Source: Sphingobium lignivorans
GTDB taxonomy: Bacteria > Pseudomonadota > Alphaproteobacteria > Sphingomonadales > Sphingomonadaceae
Assembly (NCBI RefSeq): GCF_014203955.1
Contig: NZ_JACHKA010000001.1
Coordinates: 3,131,001 to 3,195,000, forward strand
Direction: 5' to 3'
DNA: 64,000 bases
Shown: positions 18,155-28,461 of the stretch, one piece after another
Numbering within the stretch: the stretch's first letter is position 1
Layout: each line of letters opens with the position of its first letter
The notes under the pieces: model-generated
What the model saw: the letters and a program-made list of their open reading frames with translations, nothing else
What the model was told of the DNA's origin: nothing
Databases searched by the model: none
Position numbers and translations under genes: made by a program

Positions 18155-18739
18155 ATGTTTATCGAGACCGAACAGACCCCCAACCCCGCCACGCTCAAGT
18201 TCCTGCCCGGCAGGACAGTCATGGCGGCCGGAACGCGGGACTTCTCCAATGCCGATGAAGCGGAGGCATCGCCGCTCGCGCAAGCGCTGTTCGATCTCGG
18301 CGACGTCACAGGCGTGTTCTTCGGCCGCGATTTCGTCTCGGTGACGGCAGCCCCGGGCGTGGCCTGGAGCGATCTGCGCACGGACGTGATCTCCATTCTC
18401 CTCGACCATTTTTCGGCGGACATGCCGCTGTTTCGGGGCGGCAGCGCCCTTGGCATCTCGGTGCCGCCGGATGAGGATCAGCAGCCGATGCCGGGCGACG
18501 ATCCGGCCGACGCGGACATCGTCGCGCAGATTCGCGAACTCATCGACACGCGGGTGCGCCCGGCCGTCGCCAATGATGGTGGCGACATCGTCTATCGCGG
18601 CTTCACGCGCGGCACGGTCTATCTGCGCATGCAGGGCGCCTGCGCCGGTTGTCCGTCATCCACCGCCACCCTCAAGAACGGCATCGAACAATTGCTGAAG
18701 CATTATGTGCCGGAAGTGACGGAAGTCCGCGCTGTCTGA
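18155..18739 (+). CDS. nfuA: Fe-S cluster scaffold/carrier protein, NfuA type
   Basis: 194 aa. The N-terminal Nfu domain begins MFIETEQTPNPATLKFLPG, a highly conserved opening. The C-terminal NifU-like domain has VANDGGDIVYRGF and the cluster-binding CAGCPSS (CxxC). It carries 4Fe-4S clusters to target apoproteins in the cytoplasm; MiaB, encoded 3.6 kb downstream, is such a target class. The start at 18155 matches the family start; codons upstream do not. The next gene tsaB starts 64 bp later. Confidence 0.94.
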   Translation: MFIETEQTPNPATLKFLPGRTVMAAGTRDFSNADEAEASPLAQALFDLGDVTGVFFGRDFVSVTAAPGVAWSDLRTDVISILLDHFSADMPLFRGGSALGISVPPDEDQQPMPGDDPADADIVAQIRELIDTRVRPAVANDGGDIVYRGFTRGTVYLRMQGACAGCPSSTATLKNGIEQLLKHYVPEVTEVRAV

Positions 18740-18803
18740 AGACCGCTCAATCGCAACGGGTCGGGGGATCTTGCATGATGAGTGACAGGGAGCGGGCGAG
18801 CGC

Positions 18804-19460
18804 ATGAGCGGACGCGTGCTTGTCATTGATTGCGCGACTCCCGCTCTCTCGCTTGCCCTGTTCGAGGGGCCGGATTGCATCGCGGGCTCGCATCAGGAAC
18901 TGGGGCGCGGCCATGCCGAGGCCCTGCTCCCGGCGATCGCCGCGCTGCCGGAGGGCGGACGCTGTGACCGCATCCTCGTGAATGTCGGCCCGGGCAGCTT
19001 CACCGGCGTGCGTGTGGGCCTTGCCGCTGCGGTCGCCCTTGGCATGGCATGGCAAGTCCCGGTGGAAGGCTATGGCTGCCTCGATCTGGTCAGCGCCATG
19101 GCCCGCGAGCGGCTGGCCCCGACCACGCCCTTTGCCGTCGTCATGATCGGCGGGCACGGCGAACTGTTCTGGGCCCTTGCGGGGCCGGCAACCGCGCCGG
19201 ACGCTGGCGCTCTGCTGGAGGTGCGCTCTACCCCCGTGGCCGAACTGGCCGCCTCCATCGATGTTCCGCTGCTCGTCGGCTCTGGCGCGCGCCAGCTTGT
19301 CGAGGCCGGCGCGACGGGCGAGGCCTTCGCCTTGCTGCCTGACGCCCGCGAGATCGGCCTGCTGTCTCAGGCGCAGCGCAGCCGCCCGCCCCGGCCAGTC
19401 TATGGGCGCGGCGCGGATGCCAGGCCCATGGAACCAGCCTTGCGCGCGGGCCGGGAGTGA
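18804..19460 (+). CDS. tsaB: tRNA threonylcarbamoyladenosine biosynthesis protein TsaB
   Basis: Partner of TsaD in adding threonylcarbamoyl to A37 of ANN-decoding tRNAs. It is an ASKHA-fold protein of 218 aa with VLVIDCATPALSLAL at the N-terminus, GRGHAEALLPAI, and NVGPGSFTGVRVG at about residues 59-71, all family signatures. The stop codon overlaps the start of rimI (TGATG), so the two are translationally coupled, a common arrangement in alphaproteobacteria. Confidence 0.93.
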   Translation: MSGRVLVIDCATPALSLALFEGPDCIAGSHQELGRGHAEALLPAIAALPEGGRCDRILVNVGPGSFTGVRVGLAAAVALGMAWQVPVEGYGCLDLVSAMARERLAPTTPFAVVMIGGHGELFWALAGPATAPDAGALLEVRSTPVAELAASIDVPLLVGSGARQLVEAGATGEAFALLPDAREIGLLSQAQRSRPPRPVYGRGADARPMEPALRAGRE

Positions 19461-19942
19461 TGGCGGCTGATCTTACCATTCGGGTCAGCATGCGGGCCAC
19501 CGATCCGGACATCGCTGATGCGATGAAGGTGATGAAGGCCGCCTTCCCGCCTCAATATGGGGAAGCATGGTCAGCCCCGCAGCTCAGCGGCATGATGTCC
19601 CTGCCGGGGTCGCTCCTGGCCATCGCGCGGCTCGGCGACCTCCCCGTGGGGTTCGCCTTGCTGCGCAGCATCGCCGGCGAGGCCGAGCTGCTCCTGCTGG
19701 CCGTTCACCCCGATCATCGCGGATGCAGCCATGGCCGGCGCCTGCTCGACCGTTGCATGAACGAAGCGGAGGGCAGCGGCGCTAAGGCGATGTTCCTGGA
19801 AGTGCGATCCGGCAATCCGGCAATCCATCTCTACAGCAAGGCCGGCTTTTTTCAGTATAATCATCGACCCGATTACTATGTCGGCAGCAATGGTGAACGG
19901 TTCGATGCCCTGAGTTACAAAATCATGCTGGGACATGATTGA
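19460..19942 (+). CDS. rimI: ribosomal-protein-alanine N-acetyltransferase (RimI type)
   Basis: GNAT-family acetyltransferase, 160 aa, expected to acetylate the N-terminal alanine of ribosomal protein S18. It has the core LLLLAVHPDHRGCSHGRRLL (acetyl-CoA binding loop, R/Q-x-x-G-x-G/A variant) and FLEVRSGNPAIHLYSKAGF. The start overlaps the tsaB stop by one base; a GTG at 19457 is an alternative. The usual acetyl-CoA loop RGxG is slightly altered (RGCSHGRR), which may matter for activity. Confidence 0.88.
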   Translation: MAADLTIRVSMRATDPDIADAMKVMKAAFPPQYGEAWSAPQLSGMMSLPGSLLAIARLGDLPVGFALLRSIAGEAELLLLAVHPDHRGCSHGRRLLDRCMNEAEGSGAKAMFLEVRSGNPAIHLYSKAGFFQYNHRPDYYVGSNGERFDALSYKIMLGHD

Positions 19943-20065
19943 ACGATTTCGCGCCTGCCTCCCTTGCCCTTTCAAGCATTCGACATTAAACGATAATTCG
20001 GATCTGTGCTGGAGAGCACAGCCCAGGGTACCGCAAGAACAATACAACTATTGAAGGATTCCATT

Positions 20066-20485
20066 ATGTCGGATGCAAGCGCCCGCGATGAAGTGCTCGT
20101 CACCTTGACCTCGGATATCGTGGCAGCTCATGTTTCGAATAACAGCGTTGCGGTTTCGGATTTGCCGTTGCTCATCCAGAACGTTTACGGCGCGCTTGCA
20201 GGTCTTCAGCAGGAAGCAGCTCCCGCGGCGCCCAAGCAGGAGCCCGCCGTCTCGATCCGCTCCTCGATCAAGCCCGACTATATTGTCTGCCTTGAGGACG
20301 GAAAGAAGCTCAAGATGCTCAAGCGCCACCTGATGACGCATTATCAGATGACGCCGGACGACTACCGCACGAAATGGGGCCTTCCCGCGGATTATCCGAT
20401 GGTGGCGCCCAATTATGCGGAGCAGCGCCGCAATCTCGCCAAGAAGATCGGCCTCGGGACATCGCGCCGCCGCACCCGCAAGTAA
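20066..20485 (+). CDS. MucR/Ros-family transcriptional regulator
   Basis: 139-aa DNA-binding regulator. The zinc-finger-like region CLEDGKKLKMLKRHLMTHY and YRTKWGLPADYPMVAPNYAE are typical of MucR, a global H-NS-like silencer in alphaproteobacteria. The basic tail RNLAKKIGLGTSRRRTRK would contact DNA. The start ATG at 20066 has an AAGGA site. The upstream 123 bp are AT-richer than the surroundings (CATTAAACGATAATTC), the kind of sequence MucR proteins bind, so autoregulation is plausible. A strong hairpin follows at 20508. Confidence 0.92.
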   Translation: MSDASARDEVLVTLTSDIVAAHVSNNSVAVSDLPLLIQNVYGALAGLQQEAAPAAPKQEPAVSIRSSIKPDYIVCLEDGKKLKMLKRHLMTHYQMTPDDYRTKWGLPADYPMVAPNYAEQRRNLAKKIGLGTSRRRTRK

Positions 20486-20507
20486 GCCGGAACGATCATT
20501 CCTTCGT

Positions 20508-20540
20508 AATGACGCTGCCGGCCCGTTCGGCAGCGTCATT
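20508..20540. terminator. hairpin after mucR
   Basis: Arms AATGACGCTGCCG and CGGCAGCGTCATT pair perfectly over 13 bp around a 7-base loop. It lies 23 bp after the mucR stop and 72 bp before the fur gene. No T-run follows, but the stem is strong and most likely separates the two units. Confidence 0.7.
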
Positions 20541-20611
20541 CTCTGCGGAATTTGGCTGGGCCACCCATTTTGGCGCTTTGCGCGCGGGGAAATTCGGCTA
20601 CACAGGAACGC

Positions 20612-21040
20612 ATGACCCGGACAATCGATATTGAAGCGCTCTGCGCCGAGCGTGGCCTGCGCATCACCGAGCAGCGCCGCGTGATTGCTCGTGTCCTTTC
20701 GGAAAGCGAAGATCACCCGGACGTCGAGAAGCTGCATGAGCGCGCCTCGGCCATTGATCCCAACATCTCGATCGCGACGGTCTACCGTACCGTCCGCCTG
20801 TTCGAGGAAGCGGGCATTCTCGAACGTCATGATTTCGGCGATGGTCGCGCCCGCTACGAGCCCGCGCCCGAAGCGCATCACGATCATCTCATCGACGTCG
20901 AGACCGGCAAGGTCGTCGAGTTCGTCGACCCCGAACTGGAGCAACTCCAGCGCCAGATCGCCGAAAAGCTGGGGTATCGCCTCGTCGATCACCGCATGGA
21001 GCTTTACGGGGTCGCGCTGGATCGCGAGCGCAAGGACTGA
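20612..21040 (+). CDS. fur: ferric uptake regulator Fur
   Basis: 142-aa metal-responsive repressor. The N-terminal winged helix contains LRITEQRRVIARVL and ISIATVYRTVRLFEEAGI; the metal and dimer domain contains HHDHLIDVETGKVVEF. The CxxC motifs of enterobacterial Fur are absent; the cysteine found in many proteins after HHDHLI is an aspartate here. Many alphaproteobacterial Fur proteins lack these cysteines. It could belong to the Mur or Irr side of the family, but HHDHLI followed by VVEF favours Fur/Mur. The plsC-like gene starts directly after the stop. Confidence 0.88.
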   Translation: MTRTIDIEALCAERGLRITEQRRVIARVLSESEDHPDVEKLHERASAIDPNISIATVYRTVRLFEEAGILERHDFGDGRARYEPAPEAHHDHLIDVETGKVVEFVDPELEQLQRQIAEKLGYRLVDHRMELYGVALDRERKD

Positions 21041-21799
21041 ATGCGGATTGCGCGGGCGCTCTGGCGCCTCGTCCTGCTGCTGGCGCTGGTCCTCGCCTGC
21101 CTCATCCCGCATCTCGTTGCCCGCCGTCGGGGTCCGTCACGCTGGCCGCGCATCTTCCTGCGGCGCGCCGGCCATATCGCCGGCTTCGACGTGCGCATCA
21201 CCGGCACGCCGGTGCTTCACGATGTTTTCCTCGTCGCCAATCATCTGAGCTGGCTCGATATTCCGCTGCTGGGCGGCGCCACGGGCTGCGCCTTCATTTC
21301 CAAGGATGACGTCCGCACCGCCCCGGTCCTGGGCTGGCTGGCGGCGCAGAACAACACGATCTTCGTCGCCCGCGAGAGACGGGGCGAAGTAAGCCGCCAT
21401 ATCGAGAGCGTCAGGGCGGCGGTCTCCGCGCATCAGCCGATCGCCCTGTTCGCCGAGGGCGGGACCGGCAATGGCGCACATCTGCTTCCCTTCAAGCCGC
21501 CCCTGTTCAGCGTGCTCCTGCCGCCACCCCGCAACATCCTGATCCAGCCGCTGCTGATCGACTATGGCGCGGCGACGTCCCTCATGGTCTGGCCGGACGG
21601 GGAATCCGGCATCGCCAACGCCTTGCGCATCCTGGGCGCTCCGGGACGCCGCACCGTGACGCTGCATTTCCTGACGCCCTTCGATCCGGGCGATCATCCC
21701 GACCGCAAGGCTCTGGCAGCGGAGACCCGGCGGCGGATCGCGGAGGCCATGGAGGTCCGCGCACAGGCGGCTTCCTTGGCCGGCCCATCGGCTGTATAG
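21041..21799 (+). CDS. 1-acyl-sn-glycerol-3-phosphate acyltransferase (PlsC family)
   Basis: 252-aa membrane-associated acyltransferase that adds the second acyl chain in phospholipid synthesis or acylates a related lipid. An N-terminal hydrophobic helix ([17 protein letters not shown]) precedes the catalytic NHLSWLD (HX4D) near residue 67; [14 protein letters not shown] and FAEGGTGNG (in place of EGTT) are the acceptor motifs. It abuts fur at the 5-prime end and miaB at 8 bp on the 3-prime side, so probably fur-plsC-miaB is one transcript. The genome may encode other PlsC paralogues; this one could be specialised. Confidence 0.9.
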   Translation: MRIARALWRLVLLLALVLACLIPHLVARRRGPSRWPRIFLRRAGHIAGFDVRITGTPVLHDVFLVANHLSWLDIPLLGGATGCAFISKDDVRTAPVLGWLAAQNNTIFVARERRGEVSRHIESVRAAVSAHQPIALFAEGGTGNGAHLLPFKPPLFSVLLPPPRNILIQPLLIDYGAATSLMVWPDGESGIANALRILGAPGRRTVTLHFLTPFDPGDHPDRKALAAETRRRIAEAMEVRAQAASLAGPSAV

Positions 21800-21807
21800 G
21801 GCCCGCC

Positions 21808-23151
21808 ATGACCGATCCCAAGCCCCAGCCCCGGACATTCCACGTCAAGTCCTTCGGTTGCCAGATGAATGTCTATGACGGCGAGCGCATGGCAGAACTG
21901 CTGGCCGACCGGGGCATGACGGCGGCCGCCGAGGGCCTCGATGCCGATCTCGTCGTGCTCAATACCTGCCATATCCGCGAAAGGGCGGCGGAAAAGGTCT
22001 ATTCCGACATCGGCCGCCTCAGGCGGGAAGACGGATCGCGTCCCATGATCGCCGTCGCCGGCTGCGTCGCGCAGGCCGAGGGGCAGGAAATCACCCGGCG
22101 CACGAAAGCAGTCGATATCGTCGTCGGTCCGCAGGCCTATCATAATCTGCCGGGCCTGATCGACGATGTGGTCGCGGGACGAGACGCCGTCGACACGGAC
22201 ATGCCGGCGGCATCCAAGTTCGACGTACTCCCCGGCCGCACGCGGCGCAGCAGCCCCACCAGCTTCCTCACCGTGCAGGAAGGCTGCGACAAGTTCTGCA
22301 CCTATTGCGTGGTGCCCTATACGCGCGGGGCGGAAGTCAGCCGCTCCTGGAGCGCCATTCTGGACGAAGCGCGCGCGCTGGTCGATGGCGGCGCGCGTGA
22401 GATCACTCTGCTTGGCCAGAATGTGAACGCATGGGAGGGCGAGGACGAAGCCGGGCGGCGGCAGGGGCTCGACGGCCTCATCCGCGCGCTCGACCGACTG
22501 CCGGACCTTGCACGCATCCGCTACACCACCAGCCATCCCAACGACATGGCCGACGGCCTCATCGCCGCGCATGGCGAAGTGGAGAAACTCATGCCTTTTC
22601 TCCACCTGCCGGTGCAGGCGGGGAGCGATCGCATCCTCAAGGCGATGAACCGCAGCCACAGCCGCGAATCCTATCTGCGCCTCATCGAGCGCATCCGCGC
22701 CGCACGGCCGGACATCGCCCTGTCAGGCGACTTCATCGTCGGTTTCCCCGGCGAGACCGAGGCCGACTTCGAGGAGACGCTCTCCATCGTGCGCGAGACG
22801 GCCTATGCGCATGCCTTCAGCTTCAAATATTCCCCGCGCCCCGGCACGCCGGCCGCCGACATGGACGGCCAGATCGCGCCGGAACTGATGGACGAGCGCC
22901 TCCAGCGCCTGCAGGCCGCGATCAGCGCCGATCAGCTGGCGTTCAATCAGGCGACCGTCGGCAAGCGCACGACCATCCTGCTGGAGCGCAAGGGCCGCCA
23001 CCCCGGCCAGCTCATCGGCAAGTCGCCCTGGCTCCAGTCCGTGCATGTGGAAGCGGCCGATGCCCGCATCGGCGACATCATCGAGGTGGATATCGTCAGC
23101 GCAGGACCGAACAGCCTCGGCGGCGCGGTCGTGGCGCGGCGCGCCGCCTGA
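21808..23151 (+). CDS. miaB: tRNA-2-methylthio-N6-dimethylallyladenosine synthase MiaB
   Basis: Radical SAM methylthiotransferase, 447 aa, acting on i6A37 of tRNA. The N-terminal UPF0004 domain has three cluster cysteines, in [28 protein letters not shown] and [10 protein letters not shown]. The radical SAM motif is CDKFCTYC (CX3CX2C) near residue 158. A C-terminal TRAM domain completes the protein. The Nudix gene starts 5 bp after its stop. In related genomes miaB is often followed directly by phoH; here phoH is 5.7 kb away. Confidence 0.96.
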   Translation: MTDPKPQPRTFHVKSFGCQMNVYDGERMAELLADRGMTAAAEGLDADLVVLNTCHIRERAAEKVYSDIGRLRREDGSRPMIAVAGCVAQAEGQEITRRTKAVDIVVGPQAYHNLPGLIDDVVAGRDAVDTDMPAASKFDVLPGRTRRSSPTSFLTVQEGCDKFCTYCVVPYTRGAEVSRSWSAILDEARALVDGGAREITLLGQNVNAWEGEDEAGRRQGLDGLIRALDRLPDLARIRYTTSHPNDMADGLIAAHGEVEKLMPFLHLPVQAGSDRILKAMNRSHSRESYLRLIERIRAARPDIALSGDFIVGFPGETEADFEETLSIVRETAYAHAFSFKYSPRPGTPAADMDGQIAPELMDERLQRLQAAISADQLAFNQATVGKRTTILLERKGRHPGQLIGKSPWLQSVHVEAADARIGDIIEVDIVSAGPNSLGGAVVARRAA

Positions 23152-23156
23152 CGGGA

Positions 23157-23591
23157 ATGCACCCCGCGTTCGGGCAGAAACTGGCAGGCCGCGATTATGT
23201 CGAGCGGCCCGGCGCCTATGCCTTCATTCTCGACGCCGAAGGCCGCCTCGCCCTCATTCGTCCCCAGGCGGGACGCCATTTCCTGCCGGGCGGCGGCATC
23301 GAGGCCGGGGAGACGCCCACCGACTGCCTGCTGCGCGAAATCGTCGAGGAAATGGGCTGGCGCGGACGGGTGACGACCGAGCTGGGTCAAGCGACGCTCT
23401 TCACGCAGGGAATCGACGGGCGCTGCTGGACCATCCGCGCTCATTATTTCCGCGCATATCTGATCGAGCGCCTGCCCATGGATGGGGAGCACGACTGCCT
23501 CTGGATGCCCCCTTCGCACGCGGCGCCTCTCCTCACCCGCGAATCGGATCGCTGGGCTCTTGGCCGGTTCCTGCTGGGCCGGGCGGACTGA
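23157..23591 (+). CDS. Nudix hydrolase
   Basis: 144-aa pyrophosphohydrolase. The Nudix box GGIEAGETPTDCLLREIVEE followed by MGW fits GX5EX7REUXEEXGU exactly. The family hydrolyses nucleoside diphosphates linked to another group; the substrate is not predictable here, though GRHFLPGGGIE and a short length resemble MutT-like housecleaning enzymes. The ATG at 23157 follows CGGGA and lies 5 bp after miaB, so it is probably cotranscribed with it. Confidence 0.9.
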   Translation: MHPAFGQKLAGRDYVERPGAYAFILDAEGRLALIRPQAGRHFLPGGGIEAGETPTDCLLREIVEEMGWRGRVTTELGQATLFTQGIDGRCWTIRAHYFRAYLIERLPMDGEHDCLWMPPSHAAPLLTRESDRWALGRFLLGRAD

Positions 23592-23861
23592 GGTCCGGTC
23601 CGACATGCCCTCGGGCGCTCGGGAGGCCGAAGGATACACTCAGTGGGCGACCGCGCCGACCGCCAGACCGATTGAAAGCATCGCGAGCCACGAGGCGGCC
23701 GCGCGTCGTATCCAGCGCTGCCTCCGATGACCTGTCCCCTCATCCCGCCCACTGGCCGCTGCCCCCGCAGCCGCCCAAAGCAAAGCTATCAGCAGCACCG
23801 ACAGAATGAACAATGCCAGCCTCCCCATGAAGACCGGTTCGCGAAAGGCGGGCAGCAGCGC

Positions 23862-24912
23862 TAGAGTCTGTCCTGTTTAGATTGAAGCATAGCCACTATT
23901 CCTGAGGTAGTTGGCGCACTCATGGGGTGGGAAGGCATTGAGCAGTTTGCCTATCCGCTGCCATGTGGCTTCGACGGTGCGCTCGGCGGCTTTTCGCAGT
24001 AGCAGCTTGAGCTTGGCGAAGACCTGTTCGATTGGATTGAGGTCAGGGCTGTAGGGCGGCAGGAACAGGAGCTTGGCCCCTGCCGCACGGATTGCCTTGC
24101 GCACGGCCTGACCCTTGTGACTGCCGAGGTTATCCATGATGACGATGTCGCCGGGCACGAGGGTGGGCACGAGGAACTGCTCGACATAGGCGAGGAAGAG
24201 CTGGCCGTTGATCGGGCCGTCGAGGACGCAGGGCGCATCGATCCGGTCGTGACGAAGCGCCGCCACAAAGGTCAGCGTCTTCCATTTGCCGAACGGCGCC
24301 TTGGCGATCAGCTTGTCGCCGCGTTTTGCCCAGCCCCGCAACGGGGTCATGTTGGTCTTGGCCCAGGTCTCGTCGATGAAGACCAGCCTGCGAGGGTCAA
24401 GCCGGCCCTGGTACTTCTTCCACTGCGTCCGCCGCCGAGCTACCTGCGGGCGGTCCTGCTCGCTGGCGAACAGGCTTTTTTTTGAAGCTGTGGCCAGCCT
24501 TGCGCAGCAGCGACCACACCGTGTTGGGGCTGACTCGGTGACCGCGCCCGGCCAGCTCGACCGCCAGCCCGCGCACCGTCAGATGCGGACATTCCTCAAG
24601 ACGAAGCAGCATCCATTCCTGCTCCCCCGCCAATACCCGTTGCTTGTGGCCTCCCATCGGACGTGAACCGGCGTTGCCCGTATCACGCAGACGCTGCGAC
24701 CACTTCACTGCGCTCGCCACGCTCACACCGAACGCACCAGCAACCTCGCGAACCGAGCGGCCCGACAAAACTGCCGCTGCAACCCGATCTCGCAAATCGT
24801 CAGAATAGGCTCGTGCCATCGCTGCTGGCCTCCTCCCCAGCAAGCAGCTTGAATCACAACAAAGCCACCTTGGGAATCCCCAAACGATTCAATCTAATCA
24901 GGACAGACTCTA
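23862..24912 (-). mobile_element. IS630-family insertion sequence
   Basis: A 1047-bp element (23864-24910) is flanked by TA on both sides, the IS630 target duplication. Terminal inverted repeats of about 23 bp (outer bases GAGTCTGTCCTG, then TTAGATTGAA) match at 22 positions: left 23864-23886, right 24888-24910. It carries a DDE transposase on the minus strand in two overlapping frames. It sits inside a LysE-family gene. Both ends appear intact. Confidence 0.92.
23877..24819 (-). CDS. IS630-family transposase in two frames (frameshift at an A8 run)
   Basis: The first frame (start MARAYSDDLRDRV, 24819) holds the helix-turn-helix part VREVAGAFGVSVASAVKWSQ and runs to KAGHSFKKKP. At about 24477-24484 a run of eight A precedes GCCTG. 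Staying in the first frame gives a low-complexity end; moving one base forward gives SLFASEQDRPQVARRRTQW and the catalytic part: VFIDETW, VIMDNLGSHKG and YSPDLNPIEQ (D, D, E). All three catalytic residues are present. Seven A would give one continuous protein, so expression needs slippage on the homopolymer or the copy is broken by one base. Confidence 0.85.
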
Positions 24913-25413
24913 GGCCGAAGATCAGGGCCTTGGGATTGAGCAGCGTCGTGCAGAAGACCTGTCGCGCCGTCACATCATAGCTTGCGCGGCTGGCCAGGAC
25001 AGGCTGCCACAGGCGCATCGCCAGATACATCACCCAGGCAGCGGCGCTCAGCTTGATGACGGTCGCCAGCACGGGAAAAGAGGTCAGGAGCAGCGGGCCG
25101 CCCGCGCTCAACGGCAGGATGACAAGAAGATAACCGCACAGCTCCGCCGGTATCAGCGGCAGCGATGCCCGCACGCCCCGTTGCGCGCCAGAGAGCGCGA
25201 GAAGCGTGTTGGTCGGCCCCGGCGTGAGTAGCAGAGCCCAGATAGCCAGCGTGAATTCGGCAGGTCCCATATGCGGTGATCGTCCATCCGTTGCTGCAGC
25301 GCTTTGTCATAGCCTCCGCCCGGCGCCCTTGATCCTGAGCAACCGGCGCGGAAACTTGCGTTTGACTGCAATGCGGGATCGTGAAACGGGCGGTCTCGTC
25401 AAAGGAGAACGCG

Positions 25414-26562
25414 ATGCCCGGCCTGCGCCAAGATATAGATCCCGAAGGCCTTCTCGAATATTCCGTGGTCTTCACGGATCGCTCGCTCAATCACATGAGC
25501 CAGTCCTTCCAGCAGGTGATGCGCGATATTCACGCGATGCTGTGCGAGGTCTACGGAGCCGAACGCGCCGTCGTCGTGCCCGGCGGCGGCACTTACGCGA
25601 TGGAAGCCGTGGCCCGTCAGTTCGCGACTGGCCAGCGGGTCATGGTGATCCGCAACGGCTTCTTCTCTTATCGCTGGACCCAGATCTTCGAGGCGGGCGG
25701 CATTCCCGCCGAGGAAATCGTGATGAAGGCGCAGCGGCAGGGGGACGCGGCAGACGATCCCTTCGCGCCGCCTCCCATCGAGGAGGTGGTCGCCCGCATC
25801 CGCGCAGAGCGTCCCGCCCTGCTGTTCGCGCCGCATGTCGAAACGGCCTCGGGGATCATCCTTCCCGACGACTATATGCGCGCGCTCGCTGACGCGATGC
25901 ACGAAGTCGGCGGCCTGTTCGTGCTGGATTGCGTCGCATCCGGCTGTGTCTGGGTGGACATGGCAAAGATTGGCGTCGATGTGCTGATTTCCGCGCCGCA
26001 GAAAGGCTGGTCCGCCCAGCCCTGCGCCGGTCTCGTCATGATGAATGCTGCGGCGCTGGACCGTTGCCGCGCCACAAAATCCACGAGCTTCGCTGCGGAT
26101 CTCGGAAAATGGCTGACGATCATGGAAGCCTATCTGAACGGCGGCCATGCCTATCATGCGACCATGCCGACCGACGCATTGCGCGTCTTCCGTGACGCGA
26201 TGGTGGAAACGAAGGCGATCGGGTTCGATCGGCTGCGGGATGCACAATGGGCGCAAGGCAATGCGGTTCGCGTCATGCTGGCAGTGCACGGTCTGCGCTC
26301 TGTGGCAGCGCCCGGTTTTGGCGCGCCCGGCGTCGTGGTGTCCTACACGGACGATCCGGCAATCCAGAATGGCAGCCGCTTCGCGCCGCTGGGTATCCAG
26401 ATCGCGGCGGGTGTCCCGCTGATGGTGGACGAAGGCCCGGATTTCCGGACATTCCGGCTCGGACTGTTCGGACTGGACAAGCTGACCGACGTGTCGGCCA
26501 GCCTTACCCGCCTTGAAAACGCGCTCGACCAGCTTTTCCCGCCGTCCGCGAGATCGATTTGA
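25414..26562 (+). CDS. class V aminotransferase (alanine-glyoxylate / serine-pyruvate type)
   Basis: PLP enzyme of 382 aa. VPGGGTYAMEAVARQF is the cofactor phosphate region, VLDCVASGCVWVDM carries the PLP-ring aspartate, and ISAPQKGWSAQP holds the Schiff-base lysine. This is the fold of alanine-glyoxylate and phosphoserine-type aminotransferases; the amino donor and acceptor are not predictable. The ATG at 25414 has an AAAGGAG ribosome site 6 bases upstream; a GTG at 25381 is less likely. It is divergent from the interrupted LysE-family exporter, a pairing that could once have linked an amino acid's metabolism to its export. Confidence 0.9.
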   Translation: MPGLRQDIDPEGLLEYSVVFTDRSLNHMSQSFQQVMRDIHAMLCEVYGAERAVVVPGGGTYAMEAVARQFATGQRVMVIRNGFFSYRWTQIFEAGGIPAEEIVMKAQRQGDAADDPFAPPPIEEVVARIRAERPALLFAPHVETASGIILPDDYMRALADAMHEVGGLFVLDCVASGCVWVDMAKIGVDVLISAPQKGWSAQPCAGLVMMNAAALDRCRATKSTSFAADLGKWLTIMEAYLNGGHAYHATMPTDALRVFRDAMVETKAIGFDRLRDAQWAQGNAVRVMLAVHGLRSVAAPGFGAPGVVVSYTDDPAIQNGSRFAPLGIQIAAGVPLMVDEGPDFRTFRLGLFGLDKLTDVSASLTRLENALDQLFPPSARSI

Positions 26563-26588
26563 GATTAGCGGTGGAAAGGCGCCGGTAG

Positions 26589-27761
<1,173 letters not shown>

Positions 27762-27806
27762 CACTATTCGCTGCTGGCGCTTGCCTCGCAGCGCCTGAAA
27801 ATAAAA

Positions 27807-27844
27807 AGGCATGCGGCCCGTCTCGAACCGCATGCCTCTTTCAT
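27807..27844. terminator. bidirectional terminator between mreB and the beta-barrel gene
   Basis: AGGCATGCGG and CCGCATGCCT form a perfect 10-bp stem with an 11-base loop. A-rich sequence precedes it and CTTTCAT follows, so it can end transcripts from both converging genes. Confidence 0.85.
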
Positions 27845-27894
27845 AAGCCCGTTATCGGGAGGTGCCGAACCGCGAAGCCCGGCTGCCCTGCCGT

Positions 27895-28461
27895 TCAGAA
27901 GCGGTAGGCCACGCCCGCCAGCACCTGATGGCGCTCGAACTTGTAGTCCTCGCCGCCAAGGTCGCCATAGCGATACTCGACGCGGGCCGAGACATTGTCG
28001 AGCAGCTTGCGCTCGACGCCGCCACCGACGAACCAGCCATCATAAGTGCGCTTGTCGGTCAGCGTCGCGGTGCCCACCGTCTGGGTGAAGCGCGCCCGAT
28101 TGTTGGCATAGCCGCCGCGCACATAGAGAAGATTATTCTCCCCCACGACATAGCCGGCGCGGGCCGACAGGTCGAACGCGTGCAGCGGATTGATCGAGGC
28201 GTTATCGGGACCCGAGGGGCCGATGCGGTCGCTCGCGCCCAGCGAGAAGCCGGCTTCCGCGCCGAGGACGATGTTGGGCGTCACCTGATAGTCATAGCCG
28301 GCGAACACGCCACCCACGACGGCATCCTTGTCATCATTGATGGCGATGTCGTGGTTCCATCCAGCCTGAACACCGATATGCGGTCCCTGGAAGGACTGGG
28401 CGAGAGCCGGGGCGGAAACGAGCGCGGCAGCGGCTGCCCCGACGAGCATGAAACGGTTCAT
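27895..28461 (-). CDS. outer-membrane beta-barrel protein (OmpA-barrel/Omp25-like)
   Basis: 188 aa. The signal peptide MNRFMLVGAAAAALVSAPALA is cleaved before QSFQG. The mature part alternates polar and hydrophobic residues in strands such as HIGVQAGWNHDIAI, VFAGYDYQVTPNIVLGAEAG, SARAGYVVGENNLLYVRGGY and ARVEYRYGDLG, and ends in VAYRF; a terminal phenylalanine is the outer-membrane sorting signal. It resembles small porin-like outer membrane proteins of alphaproteobacteria; role unknown. An AAAGGA ribosome site precedes the ATG. Convergent with mreB. Confidence 0.88.
   Translation of the reverse strand: MNRFMLVGAAAAALVSAPALAQSFQGPHIGVQAGWNHDIAINDDKDAVVGGVFAGYDYQVTPNIVLGAEAGFSLGASDRIGPSGPDNASINPLHAFDLSARAGYVVGENNLLYVRGGYANNRARFTQTVGTATLTDKRTYDGWFVGGGVERKLLDNVSARVEYRYGDLGGEDYKFERHQVLAGVAYRF

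Larger units (their letters stand above)
23640..25270 (-). pseudogene. LysE/RhtB-family exporter interrupted by IS630-type element
   Basis: The 5-prime part (24913-25270) encodes MGPAEFTLAIWALLLTPGPT through LNPKALIF, an amino-acid exporter N-terminus with the conserved LTPGPT and NPKA motifs. At codon 120 it runs into the IS at a TA. The 3-prime part (23640-23863) continues in the same frame as LLPAFREPVFMGRLALFIL and ends VGAVAH. Removing the IS and one TA restores a continuous frame of about 193 codons, the usual LysE length with its membrane segments. The gene is therefore recently inactivated. The 62-aa open frame at 23640-23828 is only its C-terminal remnant. Confidence 0.85.
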
